Shown: positions 25,666 through 34,288, counted from the first letter of the stretch. The stretch: 64,000 nt of DNA from Acidobacteriota bacterium (GCA_022711665.1 JAKLEN010000004.1:188528-252527), one strand, 5' to 3'. A program made the numbers and translations. Notes: generated by a model from the letters alone, not told the origin.

Positions 25666-26301
25666 TCAGCCCGCCGCCCGGCGGCTCAGGGTTTCGTACA
25701 TCTCGCCGGCCGTCGTCTCAGGGCCGACATCGACGCTTATGATCGGGACCCCGCGCTCCGCGTAGAACCCGAGGAGCGGTCCTGTCCGCTCGCGGAACGT
25801 TCCCAGCCGCCGCCGGACGGACTCCGGGTCGTCGTCGGGCCGTCCGGCCCGGTCCTTGCCGGGATCGAGCCGCAGCCGTTCGCGGACGACCTCGGATGCG
25901 GCCTCGAGCGAGACGACGATCTCGACCGTGGCCAGCGTCGGCAGGGCCTCCGCCTGGCCCCGGTGCCGCGGCAGGCCGTTGAGAACTAGACGGTCGCCGG
26001 GCGCCTCGATCCGCCTCTCCGCGAAGCGCCGCAGGATCCCGGCGATCATCGGCAGGTCCCGTTCCTCGAACAGGGCGCCCGTGGCCAACGAGGCGCGGAC
26101 CACGGCTTGCTCGCCGGGAGAAAGGCCGCCCTCCCCTTCCGGCGCGGCCGCCAGGGCCCGCAGGACGGCGCCGAAATCGAAATGGACGCATCTCCAGCCG
26201 CGGAAGCCCCGCCTCTCTATCTCGTCGCCCAGCGGCGTCTTGCCCGAGCCCGTCGGGCCGACGAGCAGGATGGCCTGCCAGGGAGGGGGCGGCGCGGCCA
26301 T
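25666..26301 (-). CDS. Adenylate kinase-like nucleoside monophosphate kinase
   Basis: A 211-residue P-loop kinase. Walker A is GPTGSGKT (15-22). NGLPRHRGQAEAL corresponds to the NMP-kinase DGFPRxxxQAexL motif but with Asn in place of Asp. GRPDDDPESVRRRL corresponds to the lid-proximal RxDD motif. The ATG overlaps the antiporter stop codon by one base (TGATG), so the two are translationally coupled. The first residue of the NMP motif is changed and the genome's housekeeping adk would be expected elsewhere, so this is probably a specialised paralog. Confidence 0.72.
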   Translation of the reverse strand: MAAPPPPWQAILLVGPTGSGKTPLGDEIERRGFRGWRCVHFDFGAVLRALAAAPEGEGGLSPGEQAVVRASLATGALFEERDLPMIAGILRRFAERRIEAPGDRLVLNGLPRHRGQAEALPTLATVEIVVSLEAASEVVRERLRLDPGKDRAGRPDDDPESVRRRLGTFRERTGPLLGFYAERGVPIISVDVGPETTAGEMYETLSRRAAG

Positions 26302-28328
26302 CAGGCTCCGGCGCTCCCCTTGCCCGGGCCGGGGGGCGCGGCCGGCGCCGGCCCTCCAGTCGTCAGGTACTGGAAGGCCCGGTCGATGTCGCGATGGTCG
26401 GCCACCAGAACGAGCGTATCCTGCTCGCGGATCTCGAAGTCGGCCCCGGGGCTGGTGAAGGACTCCTCGCCCCGGACGACCGCCAGGACGGTGGCCCCCG
26501 TCCGGCCCCGCAGGTCGATGGCCCCCAGCGTCTTTCCGGCCGGCCAGGAGCCGCCACCCACGAAATACGTTTCGGCCGTGCCGGCGGCCAGGAGGTCCGC
26601 GATCCGCTCGGCCACCGGCCGGACGGCGCTGCAGGACCCCCGCAGCATGCCGTAGCATTCGCCGCGCAGGACCTTGACCTGGGCGTCGATGACGTTGCGG
26701 GGGATGTGGAATTTCTCGAGGACCCGGGTGAAGATCTCGATCGAAGTCTCGAACTCCTCGGGGATGACGGCGTCGGCCCCGAGCTTCAACAGGTCGTCGG
26801 TCTCCGTCGCGTAGCGGGTCCGGACGATGATGAACATGTCGGGATTGAGCATCCGGGCGGCCCTGACGCCGTGGCGGGTCATGGCCGGGTCGGAGATGGC
26901 GAAGACGATGCCCTTGGCCCGCCGGGCTCCGGCCTCCTCGAGGATGACCCGGCTCGAGACGTCTCCGAAGACGACGCTCTCGCCGGCCCGGCGCGCTTCC
27001 CGGACGGTGACCGGATTGAGCTCGATGATGAAGTAGCCGATGCCGGACTCCTTGAGCACGTGGGCCAGGTTGCGGCCGTTGAGGCCGTAGCCGGCGATGA
27101 TGACGTGGCCGGCAAGATCGCAGCCCCGCCTGGCCTCGTCGTCGACGGTCCGCCGCCTCCAGCGCAGGTCTTTCTCCCCCCGGCCGGCCAGGGCCGGGCC
27201 GGCCTGGATGAGGAAAGGCGTGGCCATGATCGTCAGGATGGACGAGGCCACGAAAACCTGGAACACGTCGCCCGTCAGGAAGCCGTTGGACCGGCCGACC
27301 CCGGCCAGGACGAACGAGAATTCGCCGACCTGGGCCAGGGCCAGACCGCTCAAGACCGCGATCCGCGAGCCGTAGCCGAGCAGGCCGACGGTCAGGACGA
27401 TGACGGCGAACTTGACGATCAGGACGGCCGCGACCAGGACGAGGACGATCGTCCGGAACCTCCAGGCCGCTCCGACGTCGAGGAGCATGCCGACGGAGAT
27501 GAAGAACAGGCTGTTGAAGAGGATCTTGAAGGGCAGGATGTCCGAGACGACCTGGTGGCAGTAATCCGATTCGGCCAGGATGACGCCGGCCAGGAACGCG
27601 CCCAGGGCCAGCGACAGGCCCAGCGAAGAGGTCAGCCAGGCCATGCCCAGGACGATGACCAGGGTGGCCAGCAGGAAGACCTCGTGATTTCGCAGGCGGA
27701 CGACGAGTTGGAGCAGCCAGGGCATGAGGAAGCGTGCCAGGAGGAAGGCCGCGGCGATGGCCAGGACGCTCATCCCCAGGCGCAGCCCGATGGACCCGAG
27801 CGAGACCCGGCCGGCATTGGCCAGGATGGGCACGACGGCGATCATGGGGACAACGGCCAGGTCCTGGAAGATAAGGACGCCGAGGGCGACGCGCCCCTGG
27901 GGCGAGTCGGTTTCGCCGCGGTCGGCCTGGATCTTCAGGACGACCGCGGTGCTGCTCAACGAGACCAGGAAACCGTAAAAAAGGGCCTCCCGGAAGGGAA
28001 CACGCAGCGACACGAGGAGGATGACCGCGGCCGCTGTCGTTACCAAGACCTGGAGGCCGCCGCCAAGCCAGAAATCCCGCTGGATCCGCTTGAGCCGGGC
28101 CGGCTCGAACTCGAGGCCGACAGTGAACAGGAGCATGACCACGCCGATCTCGGCCATCAGGTCGACGGTCCCGGTGTTCTTGACGAGCGAGTAGCCGCCC
28201 GGGCCGATCAGGACGCCGGTCAGGAGGAGGCCCACGACAGGAGGCAGCCGCAGCTTCTGCGATAGCGTTACGATCAGGACAGAGACCGCTAGGACGATGA
28301 CAAGCTCGCCGGTGACAGAGAGCGGCAT
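26301..28328 (-). CDS. KefB-type CPA2 cation:proton antiporter with TrkA-N and TrkA-C domains
   Basis: A 675-residue inner-membrane transporter. ATG 28328 has AAGGAA 8 nt upstream. About 12-13 transmembrane helices fill residues 1-385, including the family stretch VLIFQDLAVVPM. An NAD(H)-binding RCK/TrkA-N domain follows (VIIAGYGLNGRNLA, then FGDVSS), and a TrkA-C domain lies at about 560-655. CPA2 proteins exchange K+ or Na+ for protons, gated by the RCK ligand. The tail is Pro/Gly-rich. The coupled NMP-kinase-like gene downstream suggests nucleotide-linked regulation, which is speculative. Confidence 0.88.
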   Translation of the reverse strand: MPLSVTGELVIVLAVSVLIVTLSQKLRLPPVVGLLLTGVLIGPGGYSLVKNTGTVDLMAEIGVVMLLFTVGLEFEPARLKRIQRDFWLGGGLQVLVTTAAAVILLVSLRVPFREALFYGFLVSLSSTAVVLKIQADRGETDSPQGRVALGVLIFQDLAVVPMIAVVPILANAGRVSLGSIGLRLGMSVLAIAAAFLLARFLMPWLLQLVVRLRNHEVFLLATLVIVLGMAWLTSSLGLSLALGAFLAGVILAESDYCHQVVSDILPFKILFNSLFFISVGMLLDVGAAWRFRTIVLVLVAAVLIVKFAVIVLTVGLLGYGSRIAVLSGLALAQVGEFSFVLAGVGRSNGFLTGDVFQVFVASSILTIMATPFLIQAGPALAGRGEKDLRWRRRTVDDEARRGCDLAGHVIIAGYGLNGRNLAHVLKESGIGYFIIELNPVTVREARRAGESVVFGDVSSRVILEEAGARRAKGIVFAISDPAMTRHGVRAARMLNPDMFIIVRTRYATETDDLLKLGADAVIPEEFETSIEIFTRVLEKFHIPRNVIDAQVKVLRGECYGMLRGSCSAVRPVAERIADLLAAGTAETYFVGGGSWPAGKTLGAIDLRGRTGATVLAVVRGEESFTSPGADFEIREQDTLVLVADHRDIDRAFQYLTTGGPAPAAPPGPGKGSAGA

Positions 28329-28351
28329 GACAGCGGTTCCTTCCCGCGCCG

Positions 28352-28381
28352 TATATACCATGCCCCGGCAAAACCCGTCAA
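28352..28381 (-). promoter_or_regulatory. Predicted promoter of the antiporter/kinase unit
   Basis: TTGACG (28381-28376), 18 bp, TATATA (28357-28352) on the minus strand, 23 nt before the start. Confidence 0.55.
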
Positions 28382-28535
28382 TCGGCGCCTCCCCGCCACA
28401 GATGAGCCGGAGGCCGTCAATATCACCCCCGATAACCCCCTATGCGAGGATGGCGCCGGGGCGGACCGGCGATAGACTCGGTAGCAGCCGCCGGACCGCG
28501 CGGTAAATTTCGTGGCTGTTCCCAAGGAGGCTCAA

Positions 28536-29153
28536 TTGAAAAAATTCCTGGTTGCGTGTTTGGCTGCCTTGTGCGTGATCGCCGTGCTGCCCCAGAACCT
28601 GTCCGCCGGCATCGGCTTCAAGGGCGGCCTGTCCCTGTCCAGACTCGTCATCGATCCGGCGGAAAGCTTCCCGTTCTCGATCAAGGACCTGAACGGTCCG
28701 GTCGGCGGCATCTTCTTCGGCGCCGGGCTCGGCCCTCTGGCCTTCCAGACCGAGATCCTCTACGCCCGGATGGGGATGAAGGGCCAGGCCACCGACGCGC
28801 AGCTGCAGTATCGCATGGACTACATCCAGGTGCCTCTGACGCTCAAGGTCCGGGTCCCGGCCGGGCCGGTGCGTCCCGTCGTTATCGCCGGCGGTTACGG
28901 GTCCTACCTGCTCAAAGCCAAAGGCGTGTTGGTCACTCCTACCGGCACGGAATCCGCGGACCTCGGCGACGAGTTCAAGAAATTCGATTACGGCGTCCTG
29001 GGCGGGGTCGGACTGGAGTTCAAGCTCCCCGGCATCCTGCTCACGATCGAAGGCCGCTACAACTTCGGCCTGGCCGACATCGTCAAGGAATCCGGTGAAG
29101 GCGTCTCGATCAAGAACCGCTCCATCATGGTCCTGGCGGGCATCGGCTTCTAG
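28536..29153 (+). CDS. Outer-membrane beta-barrel (porin-like) protein
   Basis: A 205-residue secreted protein. The start is TTG 28536, with a perfect AAGGAGG 5 nt upstream. Starting there yields KKFLVACLAALCVIAVLP, a clean signal peptide, whereas the upstream in-frame GTG at 28512 would lie before the ribosome site. The mature part alternates hydrophobic and polar residues in about eight strands and ends in GIGF, a C-terminal aromatic as expected for Bam-dependent barrels. It matches the outer-membrane beta-barrel/PorT-like small barrel class. It shares blocks such as GGYGSYLLKAKG with the next gene. Confidence 0.78.
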   Translation: MKKFLVACLAALCVIAVLPQNLSAGIGFKGGLSLSRLVIDPAESFPFSIKDLNGPVGGIFFGAGLGPLAFQTEILYARMGMKGQATDAQLQYRMDYIQVPLTLKVRVPAGPVRPVVIAGGYGSYLLKAKGVLVTPTGTESADLGDEFKKFDYGVLGGVGLEFKLPGILLTIEGRYNFGLADIVKESGEGVSIKNRSIMVLAGIGF

Positions 29154-29180
29154 CCCTTTTATCGCCATCCCACCTCCTGA

Positions 29181-29213
29181 AGCCCCATCCCCCGCGGGAT
29201 GGGGCTCTTTTTT
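29181..29213 (+). terminator. Intrinsic terminator after the first small barrel gene
   Basis: AGCCCCATCCC and GGGATGGGGCT arms with a 4-nt loop are followed by CTTTTTT. Confidence 0.85.
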
Positions 29214-29331
29214 ACCCATATCCGGGAGGATCCATCTCTCCGGCTTGGCTCATCGCCGCCGCGAGAGGGAATCCCGGAAATGGGAAAGGTGGTAGAATAT
29301 CTCCGAGGGCGGGGCAGGCGCGGAGGGGTAT

Positions 29332-29955
29332 ATGTTCAGACGGATTTTGCCCTGCCTGGCGGCGGCCTGCGTCCTGGCCTCGGTCTCCCCGGCCTGGGGC
29401 GCGGGGGTGGGCCTCAAGCTCGGTTTCTCATTGTCGAAGTTCGTCCAGGAGGCGGCCGTTCCGCCCGCGCTCGACTGGAGCCGTCTCCCCTTCTTCGCCG
29501 GCGGCCTGACCTTCGAGAGCCGGCTGGGCGCCCTTTCGATCCAGCCGGAGCTGCTCCTGGTCCGGATGGGCGGGAGATACGCCAGCGACCCCGACAACGG
29601 CTTCGAAAGCCGGCTCGATTACGCCCAGGTCCCCCTGCTGCTCAAGCTCGGCGCGGCTCCCCGGGGCCGGGTGGACCCGTTCGTCTGCGTCGGCGGCTAC
29701 GGGTCCTACCTGATCAAGGCCCGCGGGATCATCGAGGCCGCCGGCGAGAAGACGGCGGCGGACCTGACCGGCGAATATGAGCGGTTCGATTTCGGGATAG
29801 TCGCCGGCGCCGGCCTGACCTGGCGCCGGGGGGAGATGGCCGTCTCGATCGAGGGCCGCTTCGGCCTCGGCCTGGCGAACGTTCTCAGGGACCCGGCGCC
29901 GGGCGATTCCCTGAAGAACCGCAGCTTGATGGCCTTCGTCACCATCGTCTATTGA
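29332..29955 (+). CDS. Outer-membrane beta-barrel protein, paralog of the preceding one
   Basis: A 207-residue secreted barrel. The ATG follows GGAGGGGTAT. A signal peptide ends near residue 22 (PAWG). Shared blocks with the 28536 gene include IQPELLLVRMG versus FQTEILYARMG, LDYAQVPLLLKL, GGYGSYLIKARGI and a final SLKNRSLM segment. A TAGAAT -10-like hexamer lies at 29293-29298. The terminator between the two indicates separate transcripts, so this is a duplicated but independently expressed pair. The ligand is unknown. Confidence 0.76.
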   Translation: MFRRILPCLAAACVLASVSPAWGAGVGLKLGFSLSKFVQEAAVPPALDWSRLPFFAGGLTFESRLGALSIQPELLLVRMGGRYASDPDNGFESRLDYAQVPLLLKLGAAPRGRVDPFVCVGGYGSYLIKARGIIEAAGEKTAADLTGEYERFDFGIVAGAGLTWRRGEMAVSIEGRFGLGLANVLRDPAPGDSLKNRSLMAFVTIVY

Positions 29956-29991
29956 GCCCGGCCGCCCGCCGGACGGCGGGGCCGCTCCCCT

Positions 29992-30020
29992 TTGACCCGG
30001 ACCTCTGCTTGGTCTATCCT
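29992..30020 (+). promoter_or_regulatory. Predicted promoter of the Gfo/Idh/MocA gene
   Basis: TTGACC (29992-29997), 17 bp, TATCCT (30015-30020), 21 nt before ATG 30042. Confidence 0.58.
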
Positions 30021-30041
30021 GTGCTCCGATCGGAGGTCATC

Positions 30042-31196
30042 ATGTCGCGGATCAAGGTCGGCCTGGTCGGGACCGGATATATCGGGCAGGTCCACCTGGA
30101 GATGTTGCGCCGCCTCGGCGGCGTCGAGGTCGTCGCCGTCGCCGACCCGAACGAGGAGCTGGCGAAGGCGGCGGCGGAAAGATTCGCCGTGGGGAAGGTC
30201 TACGCCGGAGCCGACGAGCTCGTCGCCGACCCCGCCGTCGAAGTCGTCCACGACTGCGCTCCGAACAACGTCCATTTCGACGTCAACGCCAAGGCCATAC
30301 AGGCCGGCAAGGAGGTCCTGTCGGAGAAGCCGCTGGCCCTCGACGCCCGGGAATCCGGCCGGCTCCTGGATCTCGCCGAAAAGCACGGCACCCTGACGGC
30401 TATCGACTTCTGCTACCGTTATTATCCCGTTGTCCAGGAGGCGGCGGCCCGGGCCCGGCGGGGCGACCTCGGCGAGGTGCGGGCCTTCGTCGGCCATTTC
30501 CTTCAGGACTGGCTCTTCTTCGAGACCGACTACACCTGGCGCCTCGATCCCCGGGTGGCGGGCCAGGCCAATGTCATCGCCGATCTCGGCAGCCACTGGT
30601 TCGACCTCGTCCAGTTCGTCACCGGGCAGAAGATCGTCGAGGTCATGGCCGAGCTCCACACCTGCCTGCCGACGAGGCGCCGGCCCAAGGGCGGCGTCCT
30701 GTCGTTCGGCGCGGGCGGCGCCGGCGGATCCGAAGAGGTGGCCATCACCCTCGACGACTACGCCTCGGTCTTCCTCAAGCTGGCCAACGGGGCCCGGGGG
30801 AACTTCACGACCTGCCAGGCCGCGGCCGGCCGCAAGGTCGACCTCGAGCTCCAGGTCTTCGGCTCGAAAGAATCCTACGCCTGGAGCCACGTCCGCCCCA
30901 ACGAGCTCTGGATCGGCCACCGGGAAAAGGCCAACGAGGTTTTCTACGAGTCCCCGCAGATGCAGGCCGGAGAGACGCGCCGTTACGCCCTGCTGCCGAC
31001 GGGCCATCCCATCGGCTACCACGACGCGGTCTTCAACCTGTTCCGGGATTACTACGAGGCCCTGGCGGCCAAGCGCGCCGGCAAGCCGTTCCGGGCGGAT
31101 TTCCCCGATTTCCGGACGGGCCACGAGATGATGCGCGTCATCGACGCCGCCGTCGAATCGGACCGGGCCGGGCGCTGGGCCCGGGTCAGGATCTAG
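30042..31196 (+). CDS. Gfo/Idh/MocA family NAD(P)-dependent oxidoreductase
   Basis: A 384-residue cytosolic dehydrogenase. ATG 30042 has GGAGG 5 nt upstream; an upstream in-frame start lies before the promoter. The Rossmann motif is GLVGTGYIGQVH, and SEKPLALD contains the family EKP Lys. The C-terminal alpha/beta half includes ADLGSHWFDLVQF (IADLGSH) and a closing substrate-domain helix. These enzymes oxidise or reduce sugar or inositol hydroxyls. Neighbours do not fix the substrate; its position in a glycan-degrading genome favours a sugar. Confidence 0.87.
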   Translation: MSRIKVGLVGTGYIGQVHLEMLRRLGGVEVVAVADPNEELAKAAAERFAVGKVYAGADELVADPAVEVVHDCAPNNVHFDVNAKAIQAGKEVLSEKPLALDARESGRLLDLAEKHGTLTAIDFCYRYYPVVQEAAARARRGDLGEVRAFVGHFLQDWLFFETDYTWRLDPRVAGQANVIADLGSHWFDLVQFVTGQKIVEVMAELHTCLPTRRRPKGGVLSFGAGGAGGSEEVAITLDDYASVFLKLANGARGNFTTCQAAAGRKVDLELQVFGSKESYAWSHVRPNELWIGHREKANEVFYESPQMQAGETRRYALLPTGHPIGYHDAVFNLFRDYYEALAAKRAGKPFRADFPDFRTGHEMMRVIDAAVESDRAGRWARVRI

Positions 31197-31208
31197 GGCC
31201 GGAGGCCC
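31196..31208. terminator. Short hairpin between convergent genes
   Basis: GGGCC-GGA-GGCCC overlaps the last base of the dehydrogenase stop and fills the 15-bp gap to the Lys-rich gene on the other strand. No T-tract. Confidence 0.35.
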
Positions 31209-31211
31209 GGG

Positions 31212-31625
31212 TCATTCCTCGGGCTTGGCCGGGGCGACCGGCTCGGCCTTGGGTCCCTCGGGCTTTTTCTTGGGGGCCTTGGCCTCGCCCTTGGCGCCTT
31301 CCGCCTTGGGTTTCTTGGCCTTGCCCTCGGCCGCGGCGGCCTTGGGCTTCGTGGCCTTACCGCCTTCTTCCTTGACCTTCTTCGGAGCAGCCGCCTTCTC
31401 GGCTTTGATCCGGGCCATCTCTTCCGTTCTCTTGGCGATCTCGTCGATCCGGGCCAGCCGCCTGGCGATGGCCTTGATCTCGGCTTTCAGGTTCTTGACG
31501 ATGGGGTCCCGATCGACCCGGAGAGCGGAGACGCCCTTGCCGGCCAGAAAGGCCTGCCGGGCTTTGAGCTTCTCTTCGAACGACGCCTTTTGGCGGGTGA
31601 CGGTCTCTTTCCGCTTGATGCCCAT
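31212..31625 (-). CDS. Lys/Ala-rich protein with coiled coil and histone H1-like tail
   Basis: A 137-residue cytosolic protein. ATG 31625 has GGAGG 5 nt upstream. Residues ~5-75 form a charged helical, likely coiled-coil, region (EEKLKARQAFLAGKG, AEIKAIARRLARIDEI). Residues ~78-137 are a disordered tail made of Lys, Ala, Pro, Glu and Gly with repeated AAPKK, KPKA and KKPEG motifs, like histone H1-type bacterial proteins. No catalytic motif is visible. Nucleic-acid or ribosome binding is plausible but unproven. A TATAAA at 31696-31691 (minus strand) may be its -10 element. Confidence 0.6.
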   Translation of the reverse strand: MGIKRKETVTRQKASFEEKLKARQAFLAGKGVSALRVDRDPIVKNLKAEIKAIARRLARIDEIAKRTEEMARIKAEKAAAPKKVKEEGGKATKPKAAAAEGKAKKPKAEGAKGEAKAPKKKPEGPKAEPVAPAKPEE

Positions 31626-31853
31626 AATGTCCTCCGTGATGATCTCTGTGGGCCTGTCGGGCCCTTCCGGCAACGGCCTGCCGACGCTCCTTTATAGCAG
31701 GAATCCGGCCAAAAAGCCATCGGCGGCCGCGCCGGAAAAGAACGGAACGGATTCCATCTCGACGGACTTCGAGCGACTAATTGAATGTTTTTGGAGATAT
31801 TGGCTATGCCCTTCGGGGACAGGTCTCGGTACGCGAGATGCCCCTTTCGGCAT

Positions 31854-31882
31854 TTGACAGCGGACAGAGCTATCTAGTAAAG
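31854..31882 (+). promoter_or_regulatory. Predicted promoter region of beta-barrel copy A, duplicated upstream of copy B
   Basis: TTGACA (31854-31859), 17 bp, GTAAAG (31877-31882). The -10 is weak. The 317-bp gap 31626-31942 holds no gene; its final ~140 bp match the gap before copy B. Confidence 0.35.
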
Positions 31883-31942
31883 TGCCACCCGATTCTCATT
31901 CGGGAATCTTAATTTAACAACCTGTTTTAAGGAGTCATTCAT

Positions 31943-32926
31943 ATGAAAAAGATCTTCGGGATCGCGTGTGTTTTGGGCCTGATAATGAGCCTGCCCGTCG
32001 CGGCCGCGGCTCAGGGAACGAAATTCACCATCGATCTCTCCGGGGCCTTCCTGACCCGAGCGGCGGGGTCGACCATCCCGCTGGTTTCGTCGGACTACGC
32101 TAATCCGGGGACCGGCGACATCTTCACGTCCGACAGCATCGCCCTCGACGCCTGGAAGGCGGGCGGCGACCTCAGGCTGGGATACGCCTGGGGCAAGCTC
32201 GGGGTGGAGGTCCGGGGCTTCCTGATGGCCAAGCCGAAGGCATCCGCCGTCTACACCAATAACAGCGGGGCATGGATGCAAGTCGGCATCGAATTCGAGT
32301 CCGCCGACGGCTATGGCCTGCCTGACGGAGGCGTTTTAACGGCGATGGCTCAGGACGACAAGCCGCTCCTGGGTCTCGAGGCCAATGCGACCTACGCCCT
32401 GACGCCCAAGATCCAGCTGTACGGCGGCTTCCGCTATTTCCAGCTCAGCCAGGCATACGACCTGACCGGCCAGTTCAGCTCCGAGGTTGATGATTACGAG
32501 ATCGATATCTGGTCCGTGAAAAATAAGCTGTTCGGCGGCCAGGTCGGCGCGCGCGTCGACATCCTCTGCCTGGCCGACGGGGTGGAGCAGGGCTTCACGG
32601 CCCAGGGCCACGGCGCCGTCCTCCTTCTCAGCAACAATGCCGACGTCGTTTTCCAGTCCAGTTATGGGAGCGAGCCGGATTGGGCCGACGCGAGCGGCTC
32701 GGCCAGCAAGATCGCGCCCGGCGTCGACGCGGGCTTCCAGGTCGGCTACCGCCTCAACCGCCTGATCGAGTTCCACGTCGGCTACGATCTGCTCTGGCTC
32801 GGCGGCATGGGCGAGGCCGTCCGCCAGACTCGCTCGATGGACGGCTATGGCGACGAGACCGCCGATCCCCAGTTCAAGAGCTTCATCGTCCACGGCGCAA
32901 AGGCGGGCGTGACCGTCCGGTTCTGA
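31943..32926 (+). CDS. Outer-membrane beta-barrel protein, tandem copy A
   Basis: A 327-residue exported protein. ATG follows AAGGAGT. The signal peptide is about residues 1-22 (GLIMSLPVAAAA). The mature chain has many alternating strands, GGFRYFQLSQAY in a central strand, and ends AGVTVRF, a terminal Phe typical of outer-membrane barrels. It is a near-duplicate of the next gene; blocks before residue ~85 and after ~230 are almost identical, while residues ~95-115 and ~160-225 differ. The varied segments probably lie in surface loops. Ligand unknown. Confidence 0.8.
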   Translation: MKKIFGIACVLGLIMSLPVAAAAQGTKFTIDLSGAFLTRAAGSTIPLVSSDYANPGTGDIFTSDSIALDAWKAGGDLRLGYAWGKLGVEVRGFLMAKPKASAVYTNNSGAWMQVGIEFESADGYGLPDGGVLTAMAQDDKPLLGLEANATYALTPKIQLYGGFRYFQLSQAYDLTGQFSSEVDDYEIDIWSVKNKLFGGQVGARVDILCLADGVEQGFTAQGHGAVLLLSNNADVVFQSSYGSEPDWADASGSASKIAPGVDAGFQVGYRLNRLIEFHVGYDLLWLGGMGEAVRQTRSMDGYGDETADPQFKSFIVHGAKAGVTVRF

Positions 32927-32996
32927 CGTCCCCGACGTTGAGACTGGATCGTCGTACCGACGAGATCCGGCGCGCAGACAGGTATTGATCCTTCGG

Positions 32997-33041
32997 CCCG
33001 GGAGAGCCGGGGCATCGGCCTCGGCTTTCCCGGGACTTTTC
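32997..33041 (+). terminator. Intrinsic terminator after beta-barrel copy A
   Basis: CCCGGGAGAGCCG and CGGCTTTCCCGGG pair with one G-U; ACTTTTCC follows. It separates copy A from copy B. Confidence 0.7.
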
Positions 33042-33150
33042 CTTTCCCCCCTCCGGCGGCCGATTTCATCTCGACGGCCCTCGAGCGACTAAATATAGGT
33101 TTTTATAGACATAAGCTATCGACTTTGCTGTCCGCCGGGCCTTCCGGCAT

Positions 33151-33179
33151 TTGAAAAAGGATGGATATATCGAGTAGAG
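33151..33179 (+). promoter_or_regulatory. Predicted promoter region of beta-barrel copy B
   Basis: TTGAAA (33151-33156), 17 bp, GTAGAG (33174-33179), at the same place relative to the gene as in copy A. The 315-bp gap 32927-33241 otherwise holds only the copy A terminator. Confidence 0.35.
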
Positions 33180-33241
33180 GCTCAGCCGATTCTCTCTCGA
33201 GTATCATAATTTATTGACCTGTTTTTAAGGAGTCTTGTATC

Positions 33242-34216
33242 ATGAAAAAGATCATCGGGATCGCATGTGTTTTGGGCCTGATCATGAGCCTGCCCGTCAC
33301 GGCCGCGGCTCAGGGAACGAGATTCACCATCGATCTCTCCGGGGCCTTCCTGACCCGTGCGGCAGGATCGTCCATCCCACTGGTTTCGTCGGATATTGCT
33401 AATCCGGGGACCGGCGACATCTTCACGAGCGACAGCGTCGCCCTCGACGCCTGGAAGGCGGGCGGCGACCTCAGGCTGGGATACGCCTGGGGCAAGTTCG
33501 GGGTGGAGGTCCGGGGCTTCCTGATGGCCAAGCCGGCCACGGCCGCCGTTTATACCATCGCGGAGGGAAGAGTGATCGCCGTCGAACTCGGCTCCCCTTG
33601 CGGTTATGGCGCGCCTTCCGGATCCGTTCTGACGGCGGCGGCTCAGGACGACAAACCGCTCATGGGCCTTGAGGCCAATGTGACCTATGCCCTGACGCCC
33701 AAGATCCAACTGTACGGCGGCTTTCGCTATCTGCGGCTGGACCAGACGTACAGTCTGCGCGGCCAGTTCTCCTCCGACCCGAATAATTTTGAGCTCGACG
33801 CCTGGACGGCGAAAAATAAGATGCTCGGCGGCCAGGTCGGCGCGCGCGTCGATATCCTGAGCCTGGCCGGCGGTGTGACGCAGGGCTTCACGGCCCAGGG
33901 CCACGGCGCCTTCCTCCTTCTCAGCAACAAGGCCGATGTCGATTTACAGAGCGTTTTTGGCAGCTCTTCTCTTTGGGCGGCGACCGGCACGGCCAGCAAG
34001 ATCGCCCCCGGCGTCGACGCGGGCTTTCAGGTCGGCTACCGCCTCAACCGCATGTTCGAGGTCCATGTCGGCTACGATCTGCTCTGGCTGGGCGGCATGG
34101 GCGAGGCCGTCCGCCAGACTCGCTCGGTGGACACCTATGGCGACGAGACCGCCGATCCCCAGTTCAAGAGCTTCATCGTCCACGGCGCGAAGGCGGGCGT
34201 GACCGTCCGGTTCTGA
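33242..34216 (+). CDS. Outer-membrane beta-barrel protein, tandem copy B
   Basis: A 324-residue paralog of copy A with the same signal peptide, the same AAGGAGT ribosome site and the same AGVTVRF terminus. Segments starting DIFTSDSVALDAWKAGGDL and ending LLWLGGMGEAVRQTR are nearly unchanged from copy A. The differences (e.g. SLRGQFSSDPNNFELDAW against the copy A equivalent) fall in the presumed loops. Each copy has its own promoter-like region and terminator, so the pair can be expressed separately. Function is unknown; it is not a recognised transport barrel such as TonB-dependent or FadL-type. Confidence 0.8.
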   Translation: MKKIIGIACVLGLIMSLPVTAAAQGTRFTIDLSGAFLTRAAGSSIPLVSSDIANPGTGDIFTSDSVALDAWKAGGDLRLGYAWGKFGVEVRGFLMAKPATAAVYTIAEGRVIAVELGSPCGYGAPSGSVLTAAAQDDKPLMGLEANVTYALTPKIQLYGGFRYLRLDQTYSLRGQFSSDPNNFELDAWTAKNKMLGGQVGARVDILSLAGGVTQGFTAQGHGAFLLLSNKADVDLQSVFGSSSLWAATGTASKIAPGVDAGFQVGYRLNRMFEVHVGYDLLWLGGMGEAVRQTRSVDTYGDETADPQFKSFIVHGAKAGVTVRF

Positions 34217-34288
34217 CCTCGGCGCGGCCTGCGATCCGATAGTCCGCCAGGATGATATTCGAAGCAGGCCCTGGTTCGATTCTCTGAG

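Noticed and set aside
26394..28265. 623-residue plus-strand open frame antisense to the antiporter
   Set aside because: Very Asp/Gly/Gln-rich, no hydrophobic core or ribosome site; the minus strand has a complete transporter.
31225..31857. 210-residue plus-strand frame opposite the Lys-rich gene
   Set aside because: It reads as Leu/Ala/Ser-rich complement of the Lys-rich tail and has no ribosome site.
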